64,000 nt of DNA from Batrachochytrium dendrobatidis JAM81 (GCF_000203795.2 NW_006281115.1:23632-87631), one strand, 5' to 3'; counted from the first letter of the stretch, positions 46,324 to 58,977 are shown. Notes: generated by a model not told the origin, from the letters alone. Program-made: numbers and translations.

Positions 46324-46759
46324 TGCTAGTTTTACAGAATACCCAAACTCGATTTTAAAAATATATATGCTAGAGATGAATGTGAATGCAAGTAGGTTAC
46401 AATTGTCAGGGTAGAAAGAATCAATAGTAACAAGAATGCGAACAATCAAAACAAGCGATGCCAAAGCATTTCGCTAAACTCGCCATCAAAGCCTCAAATG
46501 GCTCGAATGGCTCCAATTGGCGTAAAGCTGTTGACAAGACAATGAATTCATTATCCAAATGCAACTAAAAACAACATCAAAATCATGAGTATTCTATTGT
46601 GATTTCATTTCCCAATACATAAATGATTGCACGTTCGGTAAACTGTAGATCCATAGTTATAAGCTATAAAAACCATAGTTGTGAGCAAACATCATCTAGT
46701 ACAATCAACTGCAGTGATCCACGACTTACTTTAATAGAGGCCATAAATTAAGTATCCAT
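46324..46759. other. Intergenic DNA
   Basis: Promoter region of the chitin synthase and 3' flank of the small membrane protein gene. An in-frame extension upstream of 46,323 exists, but has no better ATG context. Nothing else seen. Confidence 0.5.
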
Positions 46760-47146
46760 TCAGCTATGAATCTTTGGTGGATATTTCAAGGGCAGTGTTG
46801 TGTACTGTGGAGTTGGTGAACCAGTGTCGTTTTGTGACTGAAATGGCAACTTCATGGACTCGTAAGTTGGTGGTGCTTCTATTGATGAATCTTCGGGATA
46901 AGAGTTTGACATGCGTTTGCATTGGAACATTGAACTAGCACTTGTATTCAGCACTCGGTCTTTTAATATACTCCAGCAACAGATTAATAGTGTGAGAAAA
47001 ATAACACACATCAGTATCACTATTGCCACATAAGTCGTATGCGATGTAGTGCTTGGTGTTTGCGGATCGCTGGAAGATGCAACTACACTGGATAGTTTAA
47101 AAGAGATCAATAAAAGCGCATTGAAAAGGGTCAAACCGGACAACAT
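46760..47146 (-). CDS. Small single-pass membrane protein with PPxY motif
   Basis: A 128-residue single-exon protein starting at the ATG at 47,146. Signal peptide (MLSGLTLFNALLLISFKLSSVVA), a short Ser/Thr-rich outer segment, one transmembrane helix (YVAIVILMCVIFLTLLICCW) and a basic cytosolic tail. The tail holds EAPPTYESM, a PPxY motif that typically binds WW domains of Nedd4/Rsp5 ubiquitin ligases, which suggests an arrestin-like adaptor or a sorting cargo. No family name can be given. It lies between the chitin synthase and two multi-pass membrane protein genes on the same strand. Confidence 0.65.
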   Translation of the reverse strand: MLSGLTLFNALLLISFKLSSVVASSSDPQTPSTTSHTTYVAIVILMCVIFLTLLICCWSILKDRVLNTSASSMFQCKRMSNSYPEDSSIEAPPTYESMKLPFQSQNDTGSPTPQYTTLPLKYPPKIHS

Positions 47147-47416
47147 GAAATAGTTGATAAATACTATAAAATCGGTAATTCTATGTGTAACTAAAGGTCT
47201 TTTTTCTATAAACCTCCTCTATTAGCGTCTTGAGGTATAACTATCTTGCAGACAATCACAAGAAAATACTGTGGCTAAAATACACTGAAACGTGTCACGT
47301 GTAAAAGGATTGAGATTGAACTGATGATTTTATTGTTGCTATCATGAAATAAGGATATAAACGAGCTTGATGGTCACAGACTCAAATATTGAGTCACTGC
47401 AGATTGAGGATACGAG

Positions 47417-48446
47417 TCAAACCTCGGCCATGGCAGACGAATTAGGCACAGTTTTGGGAAGTAGTGCTTGTCGAATAGAACTACGTCCGCTATTGACTCC
47501 AGATCGTATATCATCTGCATTAGCAAAAGCACAGCACCAGTTGGATGCCATCATAGTGCAATACGTGCCTATGATGTACTGAGCATAATTATAGTTTCTA
47601 CTCAAACCAAACAGCGATACCACGTTGATGACTATAAATCCCATAATCGCAACAGAGATTTTGATGATCCATATTTTTGTAGAATATTCAACCTTTGCCA
47701 AAGTCTCATTGCTTTCACCTACTTTCGGTGAACCCACAGCAGTCTAGCATCAAAAGTCAGGACATGCATTGTGGTCAGCTATAACTCATCAACTGATAAG
47801 CATGGTAATGCAAATATGTGATTTTTTCATTGGTCTGTAATAGCACAGTATTACCTGCCAAAGAGAACCAAGTAGGCATATAAGCAAGCACGCATCTAAT
47901 TATATGGTTGGATTCATTAGTAGATGACAAGCTTGAGCTCTGACAATAACGCAATGTATGCTTACAGATAACAGTCAAACTGATTTTGGAAATGATATCC
48001 CATCTGAGTTGGGTAATTGGCACACATATTCCATTGGAATCACTCTGGATAACTGTTGCAAGAATGCTTCCAAACCTAAATAATATAAATGCCAGTGCTG
48101 TAACCATGAACGAAATACGAATAGCCGTATAATACGTGTAGGCGGCCAAAGATACAGTACAGCGCGAAATGATCAACCCCACCGCAATAGTTTCGAATAT
48201 CACAAATATAATCGTATCCAATATTGCCATGGCCATACAGTTGATATCTGGAGCAGAGTCTTGTATAATGTAATTCAAGTTGAGAATGAGATTGAGAACC
48301 GATACAATTAATTGCAGCCCATTTGCGAGAGCAGGCTGGTTGTTGAGTGCCGATATATTGTCCACAACAGTGAGAAAGGTCATCCCTACAAATGCTCCCA
48401 GTAGGTAGTCATCAGTCTCCATGTAATAAAGATTATAGCGACTCAT
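47417..48446 (-). CDS. Multi-pass membrane protein, tandem copy 1
   Basis: Two exons, 48,446-47,966 and 47,718-47,417 (phase 1, donor GTAAGC), giving 260 residues with six or seven hydrophobic segments: LLGAFVGMTFLTVVDNI, GLQLIVSVLNLILNL, ILDTIIFVIFETIAVGLI, IRISFMVTALAFILF and, in exon 2, IIKISVAIMGFIVINVVSLF and YIIGTYCTMMASNW. The number, and a short C-terminal tail, are compatible with a GPCR-like fold, but no receptor family motif is recognised. It is paralogous to the next gene upstream (shared T-M-M/L-ASNW-x-C, WNxISKI-type and G-A-F/Y-x-GM segments). The acceptor site was chosen from phase and alignment to the paralogue. Confidence 0.6.
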
Positions 48447-48805
48447 GATGAAACTTTGGATTGATTATAAATATTACAGATGCCTAATATAATCGAGCAG
48501 TTTTATCAAATAGAACAAAACTGATGTGGTCTAGCTGATGATTGGTACGCGACAAAATCACTTGTTATTTGGCAGTAACATGAATAGAATTGAAAATGAA
48601 TTGGTTTAAAGCAGTGATTCCAAGTTAATACGACTCGTATCATAAACAATCAAATTCAACCAACTTCACAAGGGGTTTGGAATCACTATCCGTATGCTTT
48701 AAATCTGGCAAAGCACAATTCACCACTCCTGGAAATCCTTCAAAACAACACCAACTACGACTGAATTTAAACATTGCATATTATTGAATATATACGGTAT
48801 TTAAT

Positions 48806-49912
48806 TCACCATCTGTGAAAAACACCTATTAAATTGATTTTTAACCTATTATAAATCGAGTAGGTGATTGGAACTACAGTAGGGCTTGCATTCACCGAAT
48901 GTACTATCGAGCTTCGTACGCTGCTTTCATTTGATCTTGTGCCATTAAACGAAGTCAGTACACACACCCAGTTGGATGCCAGCATTGTAAAGTATATACG
49001 AGTAGAATATGGAATAAATGGTGCGTTTGCAAAAAATCCAAAGATTGACAGAATGCCTATTATAAGATACGCTAACATGGCTAGTGATACTTTGATTGTA
49101 AGCCAACGTGCGGTTGATTCGATTTTGGAGATCAACTGACTACTGGAGCTGATTTCTGATAAGAATACAATATGCTAATATTTCATAAAAACCAACTTTT
49201 GATTAGTTTAAATTCTACAGATAATAATCAAATTCAGATGCATTCCAAAGCGATCCAACCCTTCGAACAGGAATGTTGAGACAGAACAAGAGAACGGCAT
49301 CTAGCAATCACATTAGATACATTCATGAAATGCAGAATCAGTAAACAACTCGCTTGAACATCTCAATCAACTATTGGACTCAATGCATTGATAACCACAT
49401 ACTTTAAGATTTAAACTATTCATGTACTTACAGATAATAGACAATCCAATTCTAGAAATATTATTCCATTTGGGCTGAAGAGCTGCCATACAGGTTGATT
49501 CAGGTATTACTATATGTATCGCATTAGTGGCACTTCCAATTGTGATTAAGGAGCAAATCAACGTTGCCAACATGACTCCACCAAAGATGACATTGTAGTA
49601 CTTGGATCTGGATATAAACACCAAACAGCGTGCTGCTGTAAGTCCCATTGCGATAACTTGAAAAATCGCATAGAAACAACTTATACATATGAAAAATAAG
49701 TTGCAGCCGTGACTAGATATCAAAGGCATGATACCAAATAATGTTATTATGAGAAAACTCAATCCTGACACGCTAAGTTGTAATAGGTTGATAGTAGTGC
49801 GCTTGTTGAAATAGGTTTCAAGATTCCCCATTGCCATAATAAAACTCATGCCGCCATATGCGCCAACAAGATGGTTGGATATAGTTATAATTCGAGCTGG
49901 TGAAGAATTCAT
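48806..49912 (-). CDS. Multi-pass membrane protein, tandem copy 2
   Basis: Two exons, 49,912-49,403 (donor GTATGT, phase 0) and 49,135-48,806, giving about 279 residues. The first ATG in frame is at 49,912 (MNSSPARIITISNHLVGAYGG). Hydrophobic segments match copy 1 in order (LQLSVSGLSFLIITLF, NLFFICISCFYAIFQVIAMGL, VIFGGVMLATLICSLITIG, then exon 2 VSLAMLAYLIIGILSIFGFF and RIYFTMLASNWVCVL). An alternative donor GTAAGT near 49,432 matches the position used in copy 1 but gave no good phase. Predicted integral membrane protein of unknown function; tandem duplication with 47,417-48,446. Confidence 0.58.
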
Positions 49913-50461
49913 GTCAATTGTATTGGTAAAGTTGGTATGAGAAATAATGGATAAATTCGATGCCAACTGTTGTCAACGCCGATGATAAATTAGAGCTAAA
50001 AACAAGCTTGGTGGCAATGTATGTATATTGCATCTTTGTCGTGCTTGATAATCATAATGAGTATAACACTTTTTGTAAAACAGCTCAACATGTTTTGTAT
50101 ATCCAAACGTATGTTTGTAAAGCCAAGTTCATCGAAATGATGATTTACACATTCTCAACAGGAGCAGATGGATATAACATCAGTAGAGATTTAGGCTACG
50201 AGCATAAACTAAAACATTTATACAATGCTGAATTTTTACAGTCGTATTCGCGTAAAATAAAACTAAATAGTATTGCTTTTTGAACTCTTAGTTTTCCTGG
50301 CAATTGACATGAAGACACGGTTGCATTCCCGAGATGTGTAGCCTGTTTCCTTGAACTAGTATGAAGGTATTCGAGATAATTTAGAGTACAAATTGTATCA
50401 ACAACATCAAAACAACTACCATATTCAAACAGATGAATTCAAAAATACTTGAAAGCTCGCT
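49913..50461. other. Intergenic DNA
   Basis: Between the membrane protein start and the vigilin stop. A plus-strand ORF of 107 codons at 49,960-50,283 begins 48 bases from the divergent start and lacks recognisable features, so I do not call it. Confidence 0.45.
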
Positions 50462-53400
50462 TTATTTATTGTTTTCATCATCCTGCTCATCTTGGATAAC
50501 ATTAAAAAAAATACCATTTTTCTTGCTTTTCTTTTTTGTTGCACTTTCTGTAGGTATGGACGTGTCAGCAGCGGTGGATTCAACGTTTGTAGCAACTTTA
50601 CCAGTACGCTTGGTGCTAACAGTTTGCCATCCGTCATCTTCGGCAACTTCAAAAGCAATGGGCGAGGGGGCACGTTTAGGCATGTCTACTACACATGCAA
50701 CAGGAGCAGAAGCAGCAGCAGGTTTGATTGCATCATGTACAGGCTTTTGTACTTGTTTGGATTGATCCTTGCGTTGAGCCGTAGCAGTGGAATCAGATGA
50801 TGCAACAACAACCTCGGGCTCAGGGCTTACGATATCGCGTTCAACTTGAGCATCGGCGTCAGAAACGGGCTTACTCTTCTTCTTCTTATTCTTTTTTTTA
50901 CCAGTAGTAGGTGCAGCCTCATCCACAGGAGCAATAGGGGCAACAGGAGCAACAGGTGCAGCCTCTTCGAGTGTAGTAGTATTACCAGAAGTATTGGAAC
51001 TTGCACGGTTATTTTTCTTGGACACTGATTTCCATCCTTGATCTTGCACAGCTGAGCCAGAAGTAAACAGTCCCGTTGGTTGATGCATTTGATGTTGGTT
51101 GGCAGAAAATTCAAAGCCAGAAATAGCGGATGCTACCTTGATACTAGTGGAAGCACCTACGCCATTAGATTGACTTGCACTGCTACGCCCAGAAAATCCA
51201 GGTGGAACATATCCAGGTATACCCCCAGTACGATACGTCGTGGTAGAAGAATCGTCATCAATACGCGCAGGCTGTTGGCGAGCTGCTGCCTCACGAGCCT
51301 GTTGGCGTTCAGCATCACGTTTAATCCTCACACTTTGTTCAGCAATGAGTCCATCCACAATGGCCTTGGCAGCATCAACAGAAGTCTGTGTCACACCACG
51401 AATCTTTAGTATTTCAACAGCATTGCTATTGGCATGATCATCTCTGTTATGATGCCTTTGAGAAACAAAGTCAAGTAATGCACCCGTTTCGTCACAAATA
51501 CGCTTTAAAGTTTGGCCACCACGTCCGATAATGTGAGGTCGATACCCTGCGGCAATAGTCATACAAATCAGATGCTTGTTCGATTTAAGATTCTTGAAAG
51601 CCGAGTCAAGGGCAGAGATCGCTGCATCCATTTTCTGATTGCTACCACGAATAGAAATAAAGCTACCTTCAGTAGATTTGGCAGGACTGTTGGGAAATTC
51701 AATGGTCACACCATGATCACTGCGGATCCGACGAAGATGTTCGTTGATGGATTCGCGCATTTGTACTTGCTCAGTACCCGCAACTTGAAGGATTTCCAAA
51801 ATCTCGACAGGAAGCGCAACCGTTTTGGAAACAGGAAGATGAGAGAGAATAGCTGCTGCACATTGCTGAACATGCTTTTCCGATTGTTCACCCCCAGCAA
51901 TGTGAGCATGAATACTAGCAGTAGCTTCATCTTCTTCAATCCAAATGGTAACACCATGCTTGCGCATAAGATCAATTAGCCCATCGCGCAATCGTCCAAA
52001 GGCATACGACATATCAGCTTTTGGAAAAGTGACCTTTTGAACCTTGTGAGCATCTTCAACTGTATATACAGTGGAAAATATGGATGTAGCGGCCTTGACT
52101 TGGTCAGTTCCATTTCCACCATGTGCCACTACCTGAGCAACCAGTTGCATCAGTTGCGACACAGCTTGGTGAACACTGCTAGAATGTGCAGTAACTACAA
52201 CTACATTTTCATCCGAACCATCCCCATTCTTTGGAAAGTTGATTTTGACTTGATCGGGACCACCAGCTTCGTCAATGAGTTTACGAATGGTAGAGCCAGC
52301 AGGCCCAATAATATGACGATGCAAGAAAGAAGGAATGCTTACATTGACAGTATCAATATTTACCAACTTATCAATGGCATCTTCAATTCTGCGCTTGAGT
52401 TCCAGACATTCCGATTTGCGACCCCAAATGGTACACTTGACTTGATCGCTTTCATAATCATCGTTCAAATCCACCCGGGCCTCTAGATCCTCCTTGAGTT
52501 TGGTCAAACGAGATCCACCACGACCGACAACGTGGGGCAACGCAGAGCGAGGAAAGTGGAACGTCAAACGGAACGAGTGCAAAACATCGTTTTGTACAAA
52601 AGCAATAATATCACGCTTGGCATCCTTGACAGTTGTTTTGTTGCCTTCAATCTTTAGAGTACCAAGTGACTGGGAATTTTCAGCACCAGCACTCTCTTCA
52701 TCCGTCTCGTCAGTACGAGTTTTCAGAGTTTTGATATACACGTCGTATTGTTCGGAAAACTTTTTAAGATGCTTAGCATCCTTACCAACCAAACGACGGA
52801 AAGCAGATTGCTTGAATTCAGCACCCATGTCTTGTAAAACCTGTCGAGCCTCGGCAGACATCTCGTCAAAGACATTGAAATGAACTTCGGCAAAATTAGC
52901 CAGCTTTTCAAGGCGGTCAGAAAGAATTTCTTTAGCGGCAAGAACAAACGTCTTGGGCCCAGTAATGGTTAGAGTATCATTTCCACCAGTAGTGGTTGTG
53001 ATTTCAGTTGAAAGATGAAGCATGCTAGTTGGCGTGGCAAGATCCTTTTCAAATATCTTTTCGGCTGGAAGGAGTTTCAACGATTGATTTGCAAACCTTT
53101 CACGAATGGCACGCACAGTCCGGCCAAGACCAAAGCTCATTAAAAGACTAACATGGGTTTTGGGAACAGTCATTTTTTCACGGAAAGACGAAATGGTTTC
53201 AAGATGGCGCATATCCGCAACAAGTTTCTCAATAGTATGACAAACCTCTTCAACATTTTTCTGGGGACCCTTGATAACAACTTCGGATGAGTTGGATGCC
53301 GAGTCCTTGGATCCGTTGGGTTTGGAAGATTTTGACGCAGTGGAAGCAGCGTCAGTTTTGTCGTGCAAAGCAGGAAATTTGATGGAAACCGAGCCATTGT

Positions 53401-55824
53401 AGGGAGAAACAATGTCTCTGAATGTAGCACCACCAAAGCCAATAAGTCTACCGTGGAATCGAGGGTCAATCAAGAGTGTCTTGACAACTACATCAGCGTT
53501 GGCAGTGGCAGTATCGATGATATCATTTTTAATCAATTCAAACAGTGCAAGTGCTTCCGTGTTGCTAGCAGCCAATGCAGGGATAGTAGCATCGCGCTTG
53601 ATGGCCAAAATGACCTGATCGCTCTTACTGTCTTCATTAGGCATTATGACGTTGACCAAACGACCGTTCCATTGGGGTTTGGCAATTAGTTTTATGATAT
53701 TCTGGCCACCCTTTCCAATGACGTATCCATGTAATTCACTGGATATATCAAACGAGTTCAGGTAAATAGCATGTCCCTTTTCCTTGAGAAGAGCAACAAC
53801 AGCATTTCTACCAGCAAGCATGCTTTCCTTGGATTTTGCCAAAACATCTATTGTAGCAGGTTTTCCATTGGCAGCTAGAGACGAAGCGATGATGACAGAG
53901 TGTTCGGTTTCAATTGCTTTGAACTGTATGCGATCTTTGATCAAGAATTGAATCATAAAGTTGGCATTGAGGGTTGCTGGCAAAAAAGTAGCAACGGGGA
54001 TTTCATCCATAAAGATTGAATTTGTCTAATGTACAGTTGATTGTAAAAATAAAAATAAGAACAAAATAAACCTTGTCACATATCACATCATCATACCTTT
54101 TCCAAAACAAGTTGAAGTGCGATGGTGAGCATGTTTTCAGGACCGCGAACAAATACGACGTCACTGTCGCTAGATGCAGGTGGGATTTCAACAATGCAGT
54201 TGGTGGAAGTGAAAATTTCTTGTAGAGCAGAGCCCTTGTGACCAAAAATAAACCGGTGCTGCTGCTTCTTGATGGGGACTGAAATTGATCGAGTGGAGCG
54301 TTTCTAAATAGATTCACACAATATTAGTCATACTGGTGAAAGACAATACGATTATTCAAATAAACAAGAGCAAGTAGTAAACTAAAATCATACCAGATCT
54401 TCATACTGCTGGGTGATTTTTGCGAGAACGGGCAACACAGCGGAACGGTCGCCGACCAAAACGATATCGTTGATATCGGTGTTGGATGATACAGCATCAG
54501 CTGGTGCGATATGGATCTTGATACCATGTTCGTCCTGAAGAGCCGCAATGGCACAACCACCGGGACCAGCAATAAACTGATGGTAAGATCGATCGACTTT
54601 TACGCGAGAAATATGAGTACTTGTCTGTATAATAGCAAAATTATGGAATAGATTGAGTAAAGTGATGATTAAAACAAAGCAAGCAATGATACATACACGA
54701 GCAGCAACAATCATTTCGATTTCCTTTTGAGCCATGGCAACACCTTCGGGATCACCAATTATGGTGATAGTCTGCTCAGCAAAGGGATCGATTGTTGAAG
54801 GATCGATATCAAGCGTATTTCCATCCCTAGGTTTATCTGTACGAATGATATTGATTTCAGTGAGAGTGCGACTAGTGATTCCTTTGAGAGTTTGGCCACC
54901 TTTTCCAACAATAAAAGATCGTACGGATGCAGGAACTGAAATTTGCTGAGTGATCTGTAATATAGATGAATGAGAATGTGGGATTTAAAAGCAAGATAAA
55001 GACAAGATGGATTGAATACCTGAGCACAAAGTCCGTGAAGAACCTCACGCCTAGCCTGATTAACAGCCTTTGGATTGCCCGAGATGAGAACAGTAAGGGT
55101 TCCAGATTTTTGGTTAGTGGACAGTTCGATGGAAGTTCCGATGCGACGCATAATACCCTTGCAAATCTCAAACGACGAGGACTGTTTTCCAAGCTGCTGT
55201 TTCAACTGGCGTAGCAATAAAATGAAAAATCAAGAAATGGAATATTTTTCAAGATGAGTTTGAAGCCAAACAGATTTATAAAAGACAAGATTGCAAGTCC
55301 AATACATATAAAACGACGAGATGAATTGTAATGGAAAAAAAGAATGAACAAGAAAAGAAACAGTTTTTAGAAGATCACAAGCGAGAAGAATCAAGACAAT
55401 TCAAGAATATTTTATGAATATTTCATGGATATTTCATGAACATTTTATGAACATTACCTGCATCTGTGGAGGGATTTCAAAGTGTTCGGTGATATGGTTA
55501 GAAGAAGGTGTCATAGTAGGAGGTTTCCATACAGGACGATTCGAAGTAGAAGTCGTAGAAGAGATGGGCAGAGATGGAAAGTTGTCTTGACTGTGCAAGT
55601 CGATGCCTTTAGCAGTAGCACTTTTAGAGTGATTAGAAGGTAGTTCAGCACTGGAGTGATGCTCGTGAGCATTCCTTGCTAGAGACTAAATACATAACTT
55701 AGTAATAATACTTGAATCATTCTTGAATAACAACACATACAGTCATGGATGCTTGTTGAAGACGACGTTGCAGTTCTAGAATCGACTGCGAAACAGGCTG
55801 TTGAACAGCATCAGAATCAGTCAT
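50462..55824 (-). CDS. Vigilin / Scp160-type multi-KH RNA-binding protein
   Basis: Cytoplasmic, usually polysome- and ER-associated RNA-binding protein. Seven exons: 55,824-55,741, 55,685-55,458, 55,205-55,020, 54,954-54,697, 54,624-54,394, 54,303-54,097 and 54,025-50,462, all introns phase 0, total 1,585 residues. After a Ser-rich N-terminus come tandem KH domains with GxxG loops: VGKGGQTLKGI, AGPGGCAIAAL, FGHKGSALQEI, IGKGGQNIIKL, VGRGGSRLTKL, IGPAGSTIRKL, IGRGGQTLKRI and several degenerate ones, probably 12-14 in all. The C-terminus has a Lys-rich stretch (KKKNKKKKSKP) and low-complexity Ala/Pro/Ser DNA. The ATG at 54,010 is internal, not the start. Start chosen at MTDSDAVQQP; an in-frame ATG at 55,920 is less likely. 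Confidence 0.92.
55403..55452. repeat. 11-base tandem repeat in vigilin intron 2
   Basis: Four to five imperfect copies of an 11-base unit, ATATTTCATGA with ATTTTATGA variants, end just before the splice donor of exon 2. Simple repeat; no function proposed. Confidence 0.6.
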
Positions 55825-55920
55825 AATGGGTCTGAAGCCTGCAAGATGCCAATGACTTGAATAAGAATGGTTGAAGTTGAGATCAATCTCGACTTGAACT
55901 CGACTTCGCGTATTGATCAT

Positions 55921-56110
55921 TCTATTGATTCATTCATTCAACTCATTCAATTCATCAGCCAATTTATTGATTCATTCATTCAATTCATTCAATTCTATTC
56001 AATTCTATTCTATTGATTCATTCATTCATTTCATTCATTTCATCAGTCAATTCATTCATTTCATCAGTCAATTCATTCATTTCATCAGTCAATTTATTAA
56101 TCCATTCATT
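55921..56110. repeat. TCATTCAT microsatellite and 21-base tandem repeat in a shared promoter
   Basis: Between the divergent vigilin and SPT2 starts. The first part is irregular ATTCATTCA repeats. The second (about 56,040-56,100) has three near-exact copies of a 21-base unit starting CATCAGTCAATTCATTCATT. Probably replication slippage in a bidirectional promoter. Confidence 0.7.
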
Positions 56111-56176
56111 CCAATTTAATTCTTTGGTTTTTATAATCATTCTTACATTTTTCTCAACTTTCTTTATACTCTCATA

Positions 56177-57691
56177 ATGAATTCAAACGATATAACTAAA
56201 AAAAGAATGCAAGACTTTCAACAAAAGGCTGCTCAGTTGCCTGACTCTATTCTATCTCCTGGATTACTTTCTCGTATAAAGTCAACTTCAAAGAGTTCAA
56301 GTCATACTCAGAAACTCCCTTCATCCCATCGTAAACCTCAATCTCGTTCATCTGATACTCCTCGTCATGACTCTCAGTCTACTTTAAAACCTACTCCATC
56401 TGCTAATTTGTCCTTTGCTCAACTCATGCGTATGGCAAAAGCTAACGAACTGGCTGCTGAACAGAATTTGTCTTGTACAAAACCTGCTCGCTCTAACCAT
56501 CCAAAATCAACTCAACTCCTAATTCATTCATCTTCCAAAAATACTACTCGAAAAACTAGTCTGGGTTCTGCTGCTTCGTCTCTCTCTCAAAACCCTCAAA
56601 GTCTTCCAACTAGTCATCGTGCTAGTGATGCTCCCCTCTATGGGATCTAAACAGCCGCCTTTAGGTTCGCAATTGAGTCGGCATTTAAGTCAACAGTCTA
56701 CATATCCAAATACAAATAAATTGCCTCGTCAGACTATGCCTGCATCCAACATATCTTCAATCCCATCGCGACCCAATACCAGTTCAGCCAACAGTCTATC
56801 AAATTCCTTGAAACAGTCAAGATCTCTTGTTAAATCCACTTCTCGAGCCTCAAAATCACGGCCACCTCCTCCACCCGACTTGAAAGCCATTCAACGAACT
56901 GCTCCTCGTCCACAAGATATAGAGGCTCGATTCGATGAACTACGTCAACGTCGTCTTCAATCTATTGGCTCTTCAAAAGATCATCACCCCACCGCATCCA
57001 CGCATCGCAATCTCTCGCAACCCGTCATTTCAAAAAATCAAAAATCTCTTGCTAGTGGTCAAACCATCACTGCCCCACCTGTGCGTCGTATCGAATCCTT
57101 TCAATCCAACACACATGCCATGTCCAGATCAAGTCAAGATCATTCGTCGCAACCCTCTGTCAAACGACATCATCCCAAACCAGATCCTCACAAAAAAGAC
57201 AGTCTGTCATACGATAGACCTACCAAGCAACAACGACACTCTTCACCCCCTCACAAAAAGCCTTCCTCGTCGGCTCCTAACCATTATAATCTAGACGAAG
57301 CCATCCTTGATTCTGAGTTTGTTGCAAAAAATACTTCGTCGATTATCCAGCAAATGTTTCGTCGTGGTGGAAGCAATGCGTATGTTTTATGTTTTACTTG
57401 TGCTTGTATTTCAATTCAACTCACTCTTGTTTATCTACCAATTAGTACTGGATCATCACGTCAATACGGTTTAGATTCTGATTCAGGATCAGATATGGAA
57501 GTCGGCTTTTCCACTTTGGATCGCGAGGAAAAACAAAGGTATGTGTTTTTATCATCACCCCTTCATACCACTCTCTAACCCATTTCTACTGCTTCAATTC
57601 CAGTGCGCGTATTGCCAAACGGGAAGATGCAGAAGAAGAACGATTGCAACAAGAAACCGAACGTCGGTTATCAATAAAACGAAGGCGATAA
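56177..57691 (+). CDS. SPT2 chromatin protein
   Basis: Histone H3-H4 binding chromatin factor acting in transcription elongation. Four exons: 56,177-56,618, 56,665-57,379, 57,446-57,538 and 57,604-57,691, giving 445 residues. The N-terminus is Ser/Lys-rich and disordered; the middle is Pro- and Ser-rich. The C-terminal SPT2 signature is intact across the last exons: DEAILDSEFVAKNTSSIIQQ with MFRRGG after it, DSDSGSDMEVGF, then the basic EDAEEERLQQETERRLSIKR tail. Intron 1 is only 46 bases, but the phase fits exactly (cat c / gt tcg). It explains why the reading frame seems to shift near 56,619-56,650. Confidence 0.85.
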
Positions 57692-58147
57692 TCTGAGGAT
57701 TATAATCAACACGACACATTGAAACTGTACTGTGGATGTGTACAGTCATCTTGACATAAAATCAAGCACTTTTGTATTGATCTTGGAATAAACATGGTTA
57801 AACAATGTTGCTAAATATTAATGACTTTTTGTATGAAATCTCGAATTCGTTGATATTCTAATTCAACCATTTCACCTATACAACTATACATGTCAAGGGG
57901 TTCCGAGTCCAACCATGTCAAGAATATGTTGAAACAAGATGTGAGCATTTAATGTTTTACAAGAACCAGTCAATCCAAATCATTTAAAAAAACAATTCTA
58001 TTGGATGAGATGGTCATTCAATACGAGACTGTTTATCATGCATGTGAATACGATTGTAATGAAACGATGAGAATCAGAAAATCAAGATTTTAAACCAAAT
58101 AAATTGTTCAATTCGGACCAAAAGTCGGACTTGACAATTACACAAAC
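57692..58147. other. Intergenic DNA
   Basis: Between SPT2 and PSF1, both on the plus strand. No gene or repeat seen. Confidence 0.55.
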
Positions 58148-58882
58148 ATGAAGGACTCGACATGCAAGGATGGAGGAAAACAATCATCAAAACGAGACTC
58201 GACAAGAGTATCGACTCACACAACTTCAACTGATCAAATTTCTACAAAATGCTATGGCGAAACAGCACTAAAGCTTGTTAAAGAAGCAGTAAGATCTCGA
58301 GATATGTCTACACTTGCAGTGTACAAGGACGACCTTGTACGAGATATTCTTTTGGAGACAAAACATTTACAAAGTCAGCTTGCAATCTTTGAATCTACTA
58401 TTCAAGGTTTGAGACCCAAGGATGTCAGTGTTAAACCTCTTGCAGCAATTGTACCTCTTGAGACGGCTTGTACTTTGCATACGTTGGCATTGGCTAGAAA
58501 CAAACGGTGTGTGTTGGCTTATCAACGACAGAGACTGGATCGTTTGGTAGAAATGTTATGGAATGCACCGGGTGGTGCGAGCACGGCATCCACACTTTCA
58601 GATCAAGTCACTCAATGCATGTCAGGTCATGAAGCCCAGTTTGTAAATGGATACAAGACGTTGGCCAGCGAGTTTAGAGGTTATTTTTTGGATTTGGATT
58701 TGGGAATGGGTTTAATTCCTCCCAATGCAGTCTTTGTTGAGATTCGAGTAATAAGAGATTGTGGTGAGATTGCCACGGATGACGGAACCCTTCGACTTGA
58801 TCCAGGTGCTCAGTTGTTTGTACGACGATGCGATGTAGAAGATTTTATTTTGTCTGGAGATGTAAAGGAAATAGTATCTTGA
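58148..58882 (+). CDS. PSF1: GINS complex subunit PSF1
   Basis: Subunit of the CMG replicative helicase (Cdc45-MCM-GINS). Single exon, 244 residues, ATG at 58,148. A Ser/Thr-rich N-terminal extension of about 30 residues precedes the typical start of the A domain (CYGETALKLVKEAVRSRD). Conserved landmarks: ARNKRCVLAYQRQRLDRLVE, LDLDLGMGLIPPNAVFVEI and the C-terminal small domain ending LFVRRCDVEDFILSGDVKEI. The length is slightly above the usual about 200 residues because of the N-terminal extension. Ends 95 bases before the convergent REI1-like gene. Confidence 0.9.
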   Translation: MKDSTCKDGGKQSSKRDSTRVSTHTTSTDQISTKCYGETALKLVKEAVRSRDMSTLAVYKDDLVRDILLETKHLQSQLAIFESTIQGLRPKDVSVKPLAAIVPLETACTLHTLALARNKRCVLAYQRQRLDRLVEMLWNAPGGASTASTLSDQVTQCMSGHEAQFVNGYKTLASEFRGYFLDLDLGMGLIPPNAVFVEIRVIRDCGEIATDDGTLRLDPGAQLFVRRCDVEDFILSGDVKEIVS

Positions 58883-58977
58883 AATGACAATCTTATAAAC
58901 TATTCAACTCAAACATCAATTTTATGGGTAAACCTTGTATTTAAATAAAAACATCTTTTATTCAACACAACTTGGTT

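Noticed and set aside
49960..50283. 107-codon plus-strand ORF
   Set aside because: Begins 48 bases from a divergent gene start and has no recognisable features.
54003..54317. Alternative start of the vigilin gene at 54,010
   Set aside because: Phase-0 splicing joins this exon to upstream KH exons, so the ATG is internal.
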